From contig JACMZG010000008.1 in NCBI GenBank assembly GCA_018340805.1, forward strand, positions 15,093,139 through 15,157,138: DNA of 64,000 nucleotides, written 5' to 3'. A model generated the notes under the pieces. That model searched no databases, was not told the origin of the DNA, and was given only the letters and a program-made list of their open reading frames with translations. The stretch comes from Microvelia longipes. Its lineage: Eukaryota; Arthropoda; Insecta; Hemiptera; Veliidae. The position numbers were made by a program, and so were the translations under genes. Positions 34,603 to 47,848 of this stretch are shown in pieces. The first letter of the stretch is position 1. Each line of letters starts with the position of its first letter.

Positions 34603-35290
34603 ACTGAGATCTATTCTAATTTTTGTCTGCATGCTACGATCTACATAGCTACATATAAGAATGAATAGAACAAGGGCTATGTAAATAAGCATTTGAACAA
34701 ATTTAACTTTTAGGATAATAATTGTGTAATCAATACATAACTCAAATTTCACAAATCTCTTAATTTTGATACCATTTTCGTATTTGAAGAAATTAGGTCG
34801 AAAGTCTCTTCATTGTAAGTAATTGACTACAATTTTTTGGTTTGTAAAGACGTCTTCGACGTCCAAGTAATTACAATTACTTTTAACAAAAAGTTGTACA
34901 AACTACTAATTTTAATTTATAATTAACATTATTATTGCACTCAAATATTCTTTTTTATTACTTAAATAAATAAAAGCATAACTGAAACTTTTATTTCAAG
35001 GCAGCCTTTTATGTAGCAATTTTTAAGAGCTGTCAAAACTAGTAAACATACAATTCTTTTTTTAATGTAAAAAAGTACACTTATTATTTCCTTTCACAAT
35101 TCATTTTTTTCCACATTTGCATACTTCCTAAATAATAAAACTACACAAAAGAAATGTAGAAACATCGCCAAGAAAACACGGGTAACATAACCTGATTTGT
35201 TTACAAAGTTTTTTCCCCGCTGCCTTTTTGTAGGGATTTTTTTTTTTTTATGATCGGTGGTGCCTAAACTGAGCTGTCAATATTTTTAAA

Positions 35291-35307
35291 GTCGTCGATA
35301 CACTGTA
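35291..35307 (+). repeat. 3' terminal inverted repeat of the DD82E transposon (copy 1)
   Basis: Ends CGATACACTGTA, the exact complement of the 5' end. TA at 35306-35307 is the probable target duplicate. Confidence 0.7.
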
Positions 35308-36172
35308 AGCATCAATTTATATAAGTTTATCAATAATTCCATATAAATTAATTTTGCTTTATCATTTTAAAAATATCAAAAGATACTTGTAAAATATCTT
35401 GTATCATACTTTATTGTATATGATCTAATAAATAGTTATTTATTCATTCATATTAGTTTTGGCTTTTTTGTTTTTTTATTTCCGTCATTTTAACTTTAAT
35501 GACTTCACTATGTTGTTTAACAACAAAAGTGAAGTTACAATCGTTAAAAAGAAGAGAGTATCATACTATACTAACTCTTCCAGCTCACTAGGTGGATTGG
35601 TACCTTCTTAAAGACGCATTTGTAGATAAATCTTTGCAACCAAAACTGTTTTCGGATTATTGTTTAGAGGGTGATAAGAGTTTTGGTAAACACAAGAGTA
35701 CTCTGATTCCAAAAAGCTAAATATACGAAGAAAACTGCTAATAACACCTGTATTTGGTAATAATTTGATTTAACTTGTCCATATTTCATTGTAATTTATA
35801 CTAACCTTTATCAAAATGCAACTTTTGATAAATGATTTTGAAACCAAGCCATTATGATCTGTAGTCCATGCAATTTATTGAGGCCCAAGAAAATGAAAAT
35901 GAATGTTTCCACAAGCTTAAATAATTGGGTTAGAACAATAAAAAAAAAAATAAAGTAATATCATTATTCTTCTACTTTAGTTTTCTGATGACAAATTTGA
36001 AGGAGTAAAATTTATTGATAGTTGATACTATTAACTATCAATAACTATAACTATTTACTATTCGATACTAGTAAATAGTTAATAAAGTAATACAATATTT
36101 TTAGTACTACTAAAGATAGAGCTGTGATTGACTTGATTGTCAAATTTAGAGAAGAAGCAAGGGTTACCGATT
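35308..36172. other. flank downstream of the transposon, no gene seen
   Basis: AT-rich with short hairpins (near 35505-35535 and 36015-36075). The same sequence recurs at 46272-47142. Confidence 0.7.
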
Positions 36173-37172
36173 NNNNNNNNNNNNNNNNNNNNNNNNNNNN
36201 NNNNNNNNNNNNNNNNNNNNNNNNNNNNNNNNNNNNNNNNNNNNNNNNNNNNNNNNNNNNNNNNNNNNNNNNNNNNNNNNNNNNNNNNNNNNNNNNNNNN
36301 NNNNNNNNNNNNNNNNNNNNNNNNNNNNNNNNNNNNNNNNNNNNNNNNNNNNNNNNNNNNNNNNNNNNNNNNNNNNNNNNNNNNNNNNNNNNNNNNNNNN
36401 NNNNNNNNNNNNNNNNNNNNNNNNNNNNNNNNNNNNNNNNNNNNNNNNNNNNNNNNNNNNNNNNNNNNNNNNNNNNNNNNNNNNNNNNNNNNNNNNNNNN
36501 NNNNNNNNNNNNNNNNNNNNNNNNNNNNNNNNNNNNNNNNNNNNNNNNNNNNNNNNNNNNNNNNNNNNNNNNNNNNNNNNNNNNNNNNNNNNNNNNNNNN
36601 NNNNNNNNNNNNNNNNNNNNNNNNNNNNNNNNNNNNNNNNNNNNNNNNNNNNNNNNNNNNNNNNNNNNNNNNNNNNNNNNNNNNNNNNNNNNNNNNNNNN
36701 NNNNNNNNNNNNNNNNNNNNNNNNNNNNNNNNNNNNNNNNNNNNNNNNNNNNNNNNNNNNNNNNNNNNNNNNNNNNNNNNNNNNNNNNNNNNNNNNNNNN
36801 NNNNNNNNNNNNNNNNNNNNNNNNNNNNNNNNNNNNNNNNNNNNNNNNNNNNNNNNNNNNNNNNNNNNNNNNNNNNNNNNNNNNNNNNNNNNNNNNNNNN
36901 NNNNNNNNNNNNNNNNNNNNNNNNNNNNNNNNNNNNNNNNNNNNNNNNNNNNNNNNNNNNNNNNNNNNNNNNNNNNNNNNNNNNNNNNNNNNNNNNNNNN
37001 NNNNNNNNNNNNNNNNNNNNNNNNNNNNNNNNNNNNNNNNNNNNNNNNNNNNNNNNNNNNNNNNNNNNNNNNNNNNNNNNNNNNNNNNNNNNNNNNNNNN
37101 NNNNNNNNNNNNNNNNNNNNNNNNNNNNNNNNNNNNNNNNNNNNNNNNNNNNNNNNNNNNNNNNNNNNNNNN
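36173..37172. other. assembly gap, 1000 N
   Basis: Exactly 1000 N, the usual placeholder for a scaffold join of unknown size. ORFs running through it are meaningless. Confidence 0.99.
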
Positions 37173-39403
37173 AAAAAGATAGCGAAATTTGTCCGCACTG
37201 TGCAGGAGAACATGAAATAAAAACGTGTCAGAACTTAAATAAAAACCCAGTGTGCCATAACTGTAAATTACTTATAAAGACAGACAACCCCAATCATAGG
37301 GAACGGTTATACCATAGAGCAAACGACCCGAAGTGCCCTTGCCATGCAAATGCAATCCAAAAAAAATTAAAAAAACCGATTATGGATATTAAAAAATTTA
37401 TTTTTAAAAAATTAGCTAAAACAGCCCCTACGAACGAGGATAATATCAGTAAAGATAATATCTTTGTTCGTAGGGGCTTGGATTTGTGTAATTTTGTCGG
37501 GCTAACGTCCGAAAAAATTACACAATACAACAACTTATTTTTAAATAATTTATTAAACAGTATTACTAATTATAAGGGCACAACGGAAACAGTTAAAAGT
37601 AGAACATCGTTAATTTATAACTTCACTAAATACGTTGACTTAAGTATATCATTTGCCACAAAAAATAATAACTCCTTAAGATTATCTAAGGGGCTTTCTA
37701 CTATACTTAAAACTAAGAAAATGAAAGAAAATGACTGGTTATCTCTAGAAAACTACTCTGACCTACAATCGCTAGACAAGATGTCCAAATCAGTAAGCAG
37801 TAAAATTATAATATTACAAACAGATAAGGAAAACACTTTTAATCATTTAGCCTTACTTATAAAATCATTAAATGTATGGGCCGCATCAAACTATCCATTA
37901 TTATAGGTATCGATATTATAGAGCCACTTATAGATATATCGGCTTTAGATTTATTAAGCTTAATAAACGCATCTATGAACCTTAAGTTTATTTTCTATTA
38001 CAAAGGTTTTGACACCCTTAATTTCTTAAATATATTTGAAAAGAGTGCAATAAACAATAATTTCATACAAGGCCTCCTTCCTGGCTCTAACAAGATAGAA
38101 AGTTTTACAAATAGCATGATTGAATTACGAAATTTATTAAATCAAAAAGACAAACTAAATGCTGACATATACAAACAAATATTATCAACTGTAATAAGCA
38201 AAAATATATTTGAATCCTCCAGAGCCTTTCGTGAAATAAGGTTTAAAGAAATGAACCTGTATGACAATAGCCGAAATACTTTCATATGGCCCACAAATAA
38301 TCAGTATCGAATGGGTTTCAGCTTAGAAAAAAATGGTACTTATGTAAAATATAACGAAAATCAAAGAAGATTTGAAACAAGCGATAGGTATATATTAGTA
38401 ACTAAAGACACAGAGCTCATGCTTGATGCGGAATTAGTGACCAAAATTAATAAAATCAATATTACTAAATGTAAACTATCAAACGTTAAATGGATAAACG
38501 GAGTGCCCGGTTGCGGTAAAACGAGGTTTATAATGAGTCAGCACACCCCGGGAAAGGACTTGGTATTGACCCAAACCAGAGCCAATCTAAATGAAATTAG
38601 GCAAAATATAAAAAAAAATTATAAATTAAAGGGAAAGGACAGAGTCTACAAGGATTACAGAACGGTGGCTTCTTTCGTAATAAATGGATCTGATAAGCAT
38701 TACGACCGCGTCTTTATAGACGAAGCAATGCTCATGCATGCAGGTTACGTGGGATTTATTGCTGAGCTCGCGAGAGCAAATGAAATAATCCTACTTGGCG
38801 ATGAAAATCAAATCCCATACATTGAAAGATCTTCTCTAACATCTGAGTGGTCTAAGATCTCACAGTTCTGTGATCCTTGTTTAACTCTCTCTACCACTAA
38901 GAGATGTCCTCAGGATGTGTGCTTCTTGTTGTCGAACCATTATAAAAATATTCAAACAACAAACCCGTGCGTACGATCCATCAGACCGATTATTAGTGAT
39001 GCCAGTCAGTATCAACTTAAAGAAGACACGCTTATACTGACTTTTACACAAATTGAAAAAGATATGATGATAGATATTTTAAAAAGGTAGATGTTATGGA
39101 CCAATTCTAATTCATACCATTCACGAAGCTCAAGGACTGACGTCTAAACGTGTGGTGTTAGTTAGGATAAATTCAAAACCCTTAGACGTTTATAATAGTA
39201 TTCCACATATAATTGTTGCACTTAGTAGACATACTTATAGCTTTAGATATCTAACGACAGATGAAACGGACTTAATTTCATTACTAACAAAGGAGATACT
39301 ACAGACCAACGTCCATACTATTAAAAACTATTTAATAACAAACGAGACGCATAACTTCAACAAAATAGTAGAAAATAAAATATCCATAGATTTAACACCA
39401 TGA
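37173..39403 (+). CDS. LINE ORF1: CCHC fingers to helicase (copy 2, 5' end in gap)
   Basis: Open from the gap edge through the CCHC fingers and linker to 37906. A one-base deletion near 37900 shifts into a frame open from 37876 to 39090, and one extra A near 39085 breaks it before helicase motif V. All SF1 helicase motifs are readable: GVPGCGKT (38500-38523), LVLTQTRANL, VFIDEAMLM (about 38710), LLGDENQIPY (about 38791), TTKRCPQDV, HEAQGLTSK (about 39123) and VALSRH (39215-39232). The Lys of motif I, DE of motif II, Gln of motif III and Arg of motif VI are all present, so nothing argues against activity. Every junction broken here is open in copy 1. Confidence 0.85.
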
Positions 39404-42371
39404 CAACTACAAATCAAATAATTTCGGATCCTAAAATGGACCATGAAACCGAAACAAAAGAACTAACTGATCTAAATCTGAAGTCACTGACTACAGGCAC
39501 TAAATATTTTTTAAATTTATTGCATCTAAATACGTAGTTTAGAAAAACACTATGACGAGCTATTAGTTCTGTTAGAAGGTATAAATGTAGAGGTACACAT
39601 AATTTTACTGACTGAAACATGGTTAAGAGTTTTTCCTGAAAATTTTACAATACCCGGCTATAAACCTCTTCCGGTGGATGGTCAGTTTAAACCGAGCTGA
39701 CGGAATTGTAGCATTTGTAAAGAATAGTCTGCAAATAATATCTAAACAAGAAAATCCCGTAGAGCAATGTACTAGTTTACTATTTAAAATTAGAGACGAA
39801 CAAAATAAGGTACATACTGTGACTCTAATATACAGATTATGGGGATATAGCTTAGATTTGTTTAACGCATCGTTATACGACCATTTACACAGCATGAGTA
39901 ATGAAAACCATGTAGTGCTAGGGGATTTTAATATCAATATTAAAGCTGACAATTATGATGCACATACTGAAGACTTTATCGATATGATGGCCCAATTTGG
40001 CTATAATTCCAATATAAATTCCTACACCAGAATTCATAACAACAGTAAATCCTGTCTAGACCATATATGGACCAAACAAAAAGAAAAGCTACTTACCGTT
40101 GCGTATAGACTTAATAATAAAATAACAGATCACTTCCCAGTTGGAATTATTTATAAATATAATAACACATCATCAAAAAATAATTTAAATAACAGTAACA
40201 CTTACGTAAGCAGAACTGACTTTCCAAGCCTGGTTAATGATATAAATAACCAAACTTGGGATAATATCTATAAAAATGACGACGCAAATGAAATAACATC
40301 TATGTTTGTAAATACTTTAAAAACCCACTATTGGAGACATACAAAAACTGTTAAATTAAATAGAAAATACAAAAAAAGAAAACCTTGGATAACGAATAGC
40401 ATCATAGAAAGTATATTAATCCGTGACAAATGGCTAGGCAAGTTGACAGTGACCCGGAAAATGCAGAATTGAAAACCGCTTATAAAAAATACAGAAATCA
40501 ACTTAATAGAATTATAAAAACTGCTAAGAATCAATATCTAGAAGATGAAATTAAATTGGCTGGGCAAAATAATTTCAAAACATGGCAAATTATAAATAGA
40601 ACCTTAGGTAGAGAAAAATCTCAAACAGAAATCAAGGAACTAATTTTGCCAAGTGGTGAAAAAATAGTCAACAATAAAGATATTGCAAATAAACTAAATG
40701 AACATTTCTCAAGCATTGGTGAAACTTTAGCTGACGAACAGAAAAAATACTGCAACTGTAGCTCTGACTCGAGTACTGAAAATATACCTAGACTACCTGA
40801 CTCTTTAGTTCTTTTACCTGTAACAGAAACTGAAATACTAAATCACATAAGGGAACTAAAAAATAACAAAGCTCCTGGTATAGATCAAATATCTGCAAAA
40901 ATAATAAAAGCATGCAAAGAAAATTTAGTCAAACCCTTAGTTTATATATTCAACACCTGTTTCAGTTCGGGTATTTTTCCTAGTGTATTCAAAAACGCTG
41001 TCATCACTCCTCTGTTTAAGGAAGGATGTAAGTCTGACGTAATGAATTACAGACCAATATCTCTATTACCAGTAGGAGCAAAATTATTAGAGAAATGCAT
41101 TGAAAGTAGAATCTCATCTTTTTTCGAAAAACATCAAATTCTCTCAAAATCTCAATTCGGTTTTCAAAAATAAAAGTACTGACGACGCGATATATGCACT
41201 AACTAAGTATATTACCTCAAAATTAGACAACAACAATAAAGTAATAGCAGTTTTTTTGGACTTAAAAAAGGCATTTGACACAGTTGATCAGAAAAAATTA
41301 ATAGAAAAACTTCAATATTATGGGATACGAGGGAAAGCCTTAGAATTACTTATTGACTATATTACAAACCGGCAACAACAGGTAAAGTTACTCAACGACT
41401 TAAGCTCTGTAGCCACGCTTCATACTGGAACACAACAAGGAACAGTGACGTCACCGAAGTTATTTCTGACTTACATCAATGATTTATACCTTATCCCTAA
41501 TTTCTTAGGTGAAGTAATAGGTTTTGCTGATGATACGTGTTTATTGTTTTCATCAGACACACACAGCTGGCAAGAATTGACAATCAAAGTAGAACAACAG
41601 CTGGCCTTAGTAAGCAAATGGCTCCACACAAACCTATTATTTCTAAACACCAAAAAAACCAAATTTATTACCTTCTCACTATCTAAGAAAGGACAGCCTA
41701 AGGATATAACTAAACTCAAAATCCATGATTGTAAGTGCGTTAGAAAAAATGACACACCAAACTGTGACTGTACGACTATAGACAGGGTAACTTCTATAAA
41801 ATACCTAGGTGTTACTATTGACCAAACATTGACTTGGAAAATTCATATTCAAAATATTAGAAATAAAATAAGGAAATTCATATATTATTTTAGAGCACTT
41901 AGGGATTTCTGTGATGAAAAGTTGATTAAAACTATATATCATGCTCTAGTGGAATCTATTCTTGGGTACGGTATTATTGGATGGGGATCAGCAAATCCAA
42001 CTCACTTGCACTCGTTAGAAATAGCTCAAAAATCAGTCATCAAAACCATCCTTAAGAAACCAAGACTATATTCTACTGATCAACTTTTCAAAGATTTCCC
42101 TGTTCTCACAATCAAACAGTTATTTACAAAAAAGGTTCTATTAAAATACTTTAATCAACCGAAAGAGTATATTAATCACAATCACAGCACTAGAAACAAA
42201 ACTAATAGAAAAGTAAAAAGTTTAAAATGTAGAACATCAATGATGCAACGACATGCTGCTACTAGAGGTCCAATTTTATTTAATATGCTACCAGATGAGA
42301 TAAAAACTAACCTGTATTTTAAAGATTTTAAAAAAGAAATAATCCTGTGGTTAAAACCACCTCCAAATTAA
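39400..42371 (+). CDS. LINE ORF2: endonuclease and reverse transcriptase (copy 2)
   Basis: ATG 39400-39402 overlaps the ORF1 stop TGA 39401-39403. About 990 codons. Endonuclease: LLTETWLRVFPENF, LGDFNINI (from 39918), SCLDHIWTK and ITDHFPVGII. RT: same motifs as copy 1, with an intact FADDTCLLFSS (41523-41555) and a C-terminal domain ending in LWLKPPPN. Breaks: two bases missing near 39532, a shift near 39687, one near 40430 and one at 41168 (deletion in SQFGFQ). It is closer to intact than copy 1, as expected if both are error-bearing reads of one good element. Confidence 0.85.
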
Positions 42372-43159
42372 CCTATTTCTTCTTTTTTCTTTTTTTTTCT
42401 AACCTTAGATTAAATAATATTTTCTTTTTATTATATTTTATTTATTATTTTGTACTAACTTTTTAATTAATAAATTCTCTTCCTTAAATTTAAGAAATCT
42501 TATTTTAAATTTTTTTTTAAAAAAACTAACCAAGTCGTATAAAAATACTAATTAAGTAAATAATTTAAGAAAACTACTAACAGAAACTAAACTATTTATA
42601 AGAAACTATTAATAAGGAAAAAGAAACTTTTAACAAGAGACTAAAGCCGCGCACAAGCTCATGCTTTTGCGGCTTAAAGTTTATTTTTTCTCTTAAAGAG
42701 TTTGATAGTTGCTCTATTATAAAATTATTTTGTAACATATTGTATTCACGAATCTAATTTTGTATTTATAATAAATAAACATTTTATTATTATTATTATT
42801 ATTATTAATTATGGGTAAGTCTACCTGGCCAAGGGAAAGGTTAATCCTAATCCAAGGATTAAGGCCTTAGTTGTGAATTTAAAATGGTTATTTTAATTTT
42901 TACAGTTACATTTAAGATAAAATTTAGTTTGATATTGAAAACAAGTATAAAGGATTAGTAATGTCTAAATCTTTATATATTTTTAGTTGTATTATTTTTT
43001 ACAGTTTTTGAAGGTCTGACTTTCTGTATGACTTGACTAGGTTTTCTTTATGTAATCACTTATAATAATAATTTATATCACAGCTCTCTTATAAAATAAA
43101 TTTTTGTTTCAAACAGAATTATTAATACTTTTACTAATATATACTGCATTCTGTTTTAG

Positions 43160-44581
43160 ATGCTGGAGCAAGAAGTTCAAGTCGGAGCTCTTCTGACAGT
43201 TCTAGGAGCCGACCCAGAGTACTTAAAAGCAACGCAAGGGAGATTGTGTGTAATGTAAGGGACTATTTTGAAAGAGAGAGGGACAATGAAGGCCCTTTAT
43301 TGCCTTTGATAAAAGTAATAGACAGGACAGTAGCAGCTACCCAAGTCAGCAAATCTACTGTTGTTAAGCTGGGCACAGAAAAGCAGTCAGCAGAGGACAG
43401 AGGAGAGAGGATGGTGACTCCGGGGAAAAATAGGAAGAGGATGTGTAAAAGAATAATCGACAAAATAGATACTTTTACTGAAGATGCGATTAGACAACAT
43501 GTGTACGGATACTTTTCTAGAAAAGAGTATCCAACTCTTGATAAACTGTGTGTCTCCCTGGCAGAAGCGAGTATTATTGATCTGAAAAGAGACACACTAA
43601 GTAAGGTATTAAAAAATTTAGGGTTTTCTTATAAGAAAATAAAGAGCAGAAAATTAATGATGGAGAAGCCAGAAATCGTTGCTTGGAGGGGAAGGTTTTT
43701 ACGACTAATGAAAAAAGAAGATATGTTTAACGTGGTTTGGCTGGATGAGACATGGGTCAACGCTGGTCACAAGAGGGAATATGCGTGGACTGACAGTACG
43801 TCAGCTGGTACTGCCAAACAGCCTATAGGGAAGGGCAAAAGGTTAATACTGCTCCACGCTGGCACTGCAGCTGGCTGGATCCCACAGTGTTTACTTTTGT
43901 TCCAGTCCAATAGAACTGGGGACTATCACGAGGATATGGATCACCAGCGATTTTTTACGTGGTTTAAAGACAAACTGCTTCCTAATATTCCTCCCAAAAG
44001 CACAATAGTAATGGATAACGCGCCATACCATTCAAAACAATTAAAATAAGGCCCCTACAATGAATACTTTAAAGGCTGATATGCAGCTGTGGTTACAGAG
44101 TAACAAAATTGAATATGAGGAGGATATGACGAAGCCAGAGCTTATGGAAATAATTAAATTCCACAAGCCTCCCTTCCCAACCTACGTTTGCGATCAATTA
44201 GCTGAGGAAAGGGGTCACACAGTGGTAAGGTTACCACCTTACCATTGTCATTATAACCCGATTGAGCTAGTGTGGGCAGATGTAAAAAATTATGTTGCAG
44301 ATAAAAATACTACATTCACCATAGCAGGAGTTGAAAAACTCACTCAAGAAGCTATTAAGAGAATAAATGGAGAGAGGTGGTACAACTGTGTACGGCATGT
44401 TGTTGGCCTGGTCCAAAGAGATGTTTCAGCTGAAGTGCGACTGGATGAGTGCGTTGAGCAGATTATAATCAACGTAGGTGCGAATGAAAACGACGAATTA
44501 AGTGACGCGTCTATAGAGGATGATGGTTCTGAACTAGATGATGATTTGGAAGAATTAGGGACATTTCCTCTTCAAGAGTGA
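43160..44581 (+). CDS. DD82E transposase, exon 4 (copy 2, one frameshift)
   Basis: Same exon as 32198-33618. It reads EYAWTDSTS where copy 1 has a stop, so the first two catalytic Asp regions are open in one frame to 44049. One extra A near 44045 then shifts the frame, and the remainder (44060-44581) encodes the SAP-like insert, the Glu motif and the acidic tail. Confidence 0.85.
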
Positions 44582-45062
44582 ACTGATAAATAAATTAAAT
44601 GAACTTATTTTTTTGTTTATTTGTTTCACCCATGAAATCAATACTTCTTAAAACCTTTAAATTGCCAAACACTGCTGTTGGAATAATTAATTTCTTTAGC
44701 TTCACAATTTGTGAGATTTAAATATTTAATGTTGCTATATCTTAATGAAGTATTGAATCTCCTATGTGTTCTAGTTTTTGGAAAAATTAATTAACTGAAT
44801 ACTATTTAGTATTACATTTTTATAAAGACCTACAACCCAGGTTAAATACTTTGTGTAGTCTCTGTAATATGTCATTACTACTTGTCAAGGCTGTGTTACC
44901 ACACTTAAAGATGGCCTTACGGGGCTTTTAAACTGAGCATTTAAAGTTTAAAAGTATTCTGCATTTAACACTGCATTTGTATCTTGATTTTTGTATATTG
45001 GCTCACAATATACAAAAATCCGTTAACTATAAATAAATAAATAAACACAAGGGATTTCAACA

Positions 45063-45570
45063 ATGAGGTTGATTCCCTCACGTAGGTATAGTAATATATC
45101 AGAAATATCCAAGAGGTGATGCAATACATAATGGCATCTACAAGAGGCTTTCAAAGTCAGGTTGATTCCCTCACGTAGGTGTCGTAATAGATCAGAAATA
45201 TCTAAGAGGTGATGCCATACTTGATGGCATCTACAAGAGGCTTTCAAAGACAGGTTGATTCCCTCACGTAGGTGTCGTAATAGATCAGAAATATCCAAGA
45301 GGTGATGCCATACATAATGACATCTACGAGAGGCTTTCAAAGTCAGGTTGATTCCCTCACATAGGTGTCGTAATAGATCAGAAATATCCAAGAGGTGATG
45401 CAATACATAATGGCATCTACAAGAGGCTTTCAAAGTCAGGTTGATTCCCTCACGTAGGTGTCGTAATAGATCAGAAATATCCAAGAGGTGATGCTATACA
45501 TGATGGCATCTACAAGAGGCTTTCAAAGTCAGGTTGATTCCCTAACTTAGGTGTCGTAATAGATCAGAAC
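45063..45570. repeat. 93 bp minisatellite (copy 2)
   Basis: Same array as 34103-34602. Here the minus strand is open for 153 codons made of 31-residue repeats, which I regard as incidental. Confidence 0.95.
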
Positions 45571-46254
45571 TTGAGATCTATTCTAATTTTTGTCTGCATG
45601 CTACGATCTACATAGCTACATATAAGAATGAATAGAACAAGGGCTATGTAAATAAGCATTTGAACAAATTTAACTTTTAGGATAATAATTGTGTAATCAA
45701 TACATAACTCAAATTTCACAAATCTCTTAATTTTGATACCATTTTCGTATTTGAAGAAATTAGGTCGAAAGTCTCTTCATTGTAAGTAATTGACTACAAT
45801 TTTTTGGTTTGTAAAGACGTCTTCGACGTCCAGTAATTACAATTACTTTTAACAAAAAGTTGTACAAACTACTAATTTTAATTTATAATTAACATTATTA
45901 TTGCACTCAAATATTCTTTTTTATTACTTAAATAAATAAAAGCATAACTGAAACTTTTATTTCAAGGCAGCCTTTTATGTAGCAATTTTTAAGAGCTGTC
46001 AAAACTAGTAAACATACAATTTTTTTTAATGTAAAAAAGTACACTTATTATTTCCTTTCACAATTCATTTTTTTCCACATTTGCATACTTCCTAAATAAT
46101 AAAACTACACAAAAGAAATGTAGAAACATCGCCAAGAAAACACGGGTAACATAACCTGATTTGTTTACAAAGTTTTTTCCCCGCTGCCTTTTTGTAGGGA
46201 TTTTTTTTTTTTTATGATCGGTGGTGCCTAAACTGAGCTGTCAATATTTTTAAA

Positions 46255-46271
46255 GTCGTCGATACACTGTA
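46255..46271 (+). repeat. 3' TIR of the DD82E transposon (copy 2)
   Basis: Same 17 bases as 35291-35307. No matching 5' end exists in the second contig. Confidence 0.7.
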
Positions 46272-47142
46272 AGCATCAATTTATATAAGTTATATCAATA
46301 ATTCCATATAAATTAATTTTGCTTTATCATTTTAAAAATATCAAAAGATACTTGTAAAATATCTTGTATCATACTTTATTGTATCTATGATCTAATAAAT
46401 AGTTATTTATTCATTCATATTAGTTTTGGCTTTGTTGTTTTTTTATTTCCGTCATTTTAACTTTAATGACTTCACTATGTTGTTTAACAACAAAAGTGAA
46501 GTTACAATCGTTAAAAGAAGAGAGTATCATACTATACTAACTCTTCCAGCTCACTAGGTGGATTGGTACCTTCTTAAAGACGCATTTGTAGATAAATCTT
46601 TGCAACCAAAACTGTTTTCGGATTATTGTTTAGAGGGTGATAAGAGTTTTGGTAAACACAAGAGTACTCTGATTCCAAAAAGCTAAATATACGAAGAGAA
46701 AACTGCTAATAACACCTGTATTTGGTAATAATTTTGATTTAACTTGTCCATATTTCATTGTAATTTATACTAACCTTTATCAAAATGCAACTTTTGATAA
46801 ATGATTTTTGAAACCAAGCCATTATGATCTGTAGTCCATGCAATTTATTGAGGCCCAAGAAAATGAAAATGAATGTTTCCACAAGCTTAAATAATTGGGT
46901 TAGAACAATAAAAATAAAAATAAAGTAATATCATTATTCTTCTACTTTAGTTTTCTGATGACAAATTTGAAGGAGTAAAATTTATTGATAGTTGATACTA
47001 TTAACTATCAATAACTATAACTATTTACTATTCGATACTAGTAAATAGTTAATAAAGTAATACAATATTTTTAGTACTACTAAAGATAGAGCTGTGATTG
47101 ACTTGATTGTCAAATTTAGAGAAGAAGCAAGGGTTACCGATT

Positions 47143-47843
47143 CAAATGAATACACATTTGGAAAGGTGAAAAATAACTAGTACAAATTATTTTGTCAAAA
47201 TTATTGCACACAGCTGCTATGCAAACAGGCCAGAAAGTATTACTTGCACTAATATGAGTAATACCTGGTGACAGCTTGCCAATCAAACAAGATGACTGAG
47301 GTCGAGAGTGTGTATTTTATGTTTTGTTCCGAGTTTAAATCTATTTAAAGTGAAAGTCAAGGTGCTAATTTTAATTAAAATATCCTTAAACTTCTGATAG
47401 CCAAAATCTTCAAAAAATATTGTGTTAATATCTTACTTCTTAAAAATATTAATTTAAAGTGATCTCTGAACTAAGTGGATAATTTCTTTTGTGGTGAATC
47501 TTCGAAGTGTTAAAGCAACTCACTTGAGATATCAAAGGATCATTTGTACTAATTTGTTTAAAAATTATGTAATATAGTACTGTGTAATAATAATGTTTAT
47601 CCAATTAGTATCTCAGCTGCACACCTGTAACTGGACGAGAAAGTGTCAACTCCTAGACTCAATACATACGGAGCTGTGCCCACATCAAGAATAAGCAAGT
47701 CTCAGTAGAGGCAAAGACTCGTTAGGAAAGTCCAAAACTTATACTGTACTCACAGATTTGAAGATCTACGCTACTGGAAATGCAAAATAGCTATCTAGTG
47801 TCAAATATCAAAAAGTCTTGAAAGGTTGTCTACGTGCCTGAGC
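47143..47843. other. unique flank before the copia element, no gene seen
   Basis: Less AT-biased than average in places (47620-47730) but without an ORF carrying a recognisable domain. Confidence 0.6.
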
Positions 47844-47848
47844 ATATT

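Larger units (their letters stand above)
22514..35307 (+). mobile_element. IS630/Tc1/mariner-type DNA transposon (DD82E, Sailor-like) carrying a LINE
   Basis: The ends are inverted copies starting TACAGTGTATCG (22514-22525 and the complement ending at 35307); the outer TA is the probable target duplication. Between them is a four-exon transposase with a DDE domain, then a 3' region with a 93 bp minisatellite. Without the LINE in its third intron the element would be about 5.8 kb. Subterminal sequences on both sides share an A-run next to a TCCCT motif, suggesting longer imperfect TIRs. I recall DD82E spacing as the hallmark of a named group, Sailor; that assignment needs a database check. Confidence 0.75.
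26223..36172. repeat. copy 1 of a roughly 9.95 kb near-identical duplicated block
   Basis: Collinear with 37173-47142. It starts inside LINE ORF1 and ends exactly at the N gap. Most differences are single-base insertions or deletions, often in homopolymers. It covers the LINE, transposase exon 4, the 3' TIR and 865 bp of flank. Confidence 0.97.
37173..47142. repeat. copy 2 of the roughly 9.95 kb duplicated block
   Basis: Starts at the first base after the gap with sequence equal to 26223 onward, and matches copy 1 up to its last base at 36172. Beyond 47142 the sequence is unique in the window. Confidence 0.97.

Noticed and set aside
36124..37906. Long ORFs on both strands crossing 36173-37172
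   Set aside because: They consist almost entirely of N. Only the part after 37172 on the plus strand (LINE ORF1) is real.
45023..45484. 153-codon minus-strand ORF with a 31-residue repeat
   Set aside because: It is the 93 bp minisatellite read in an open frame. A unit that is a multiple of three with no stop gives this automatically, and no start context or domain supports a protein.
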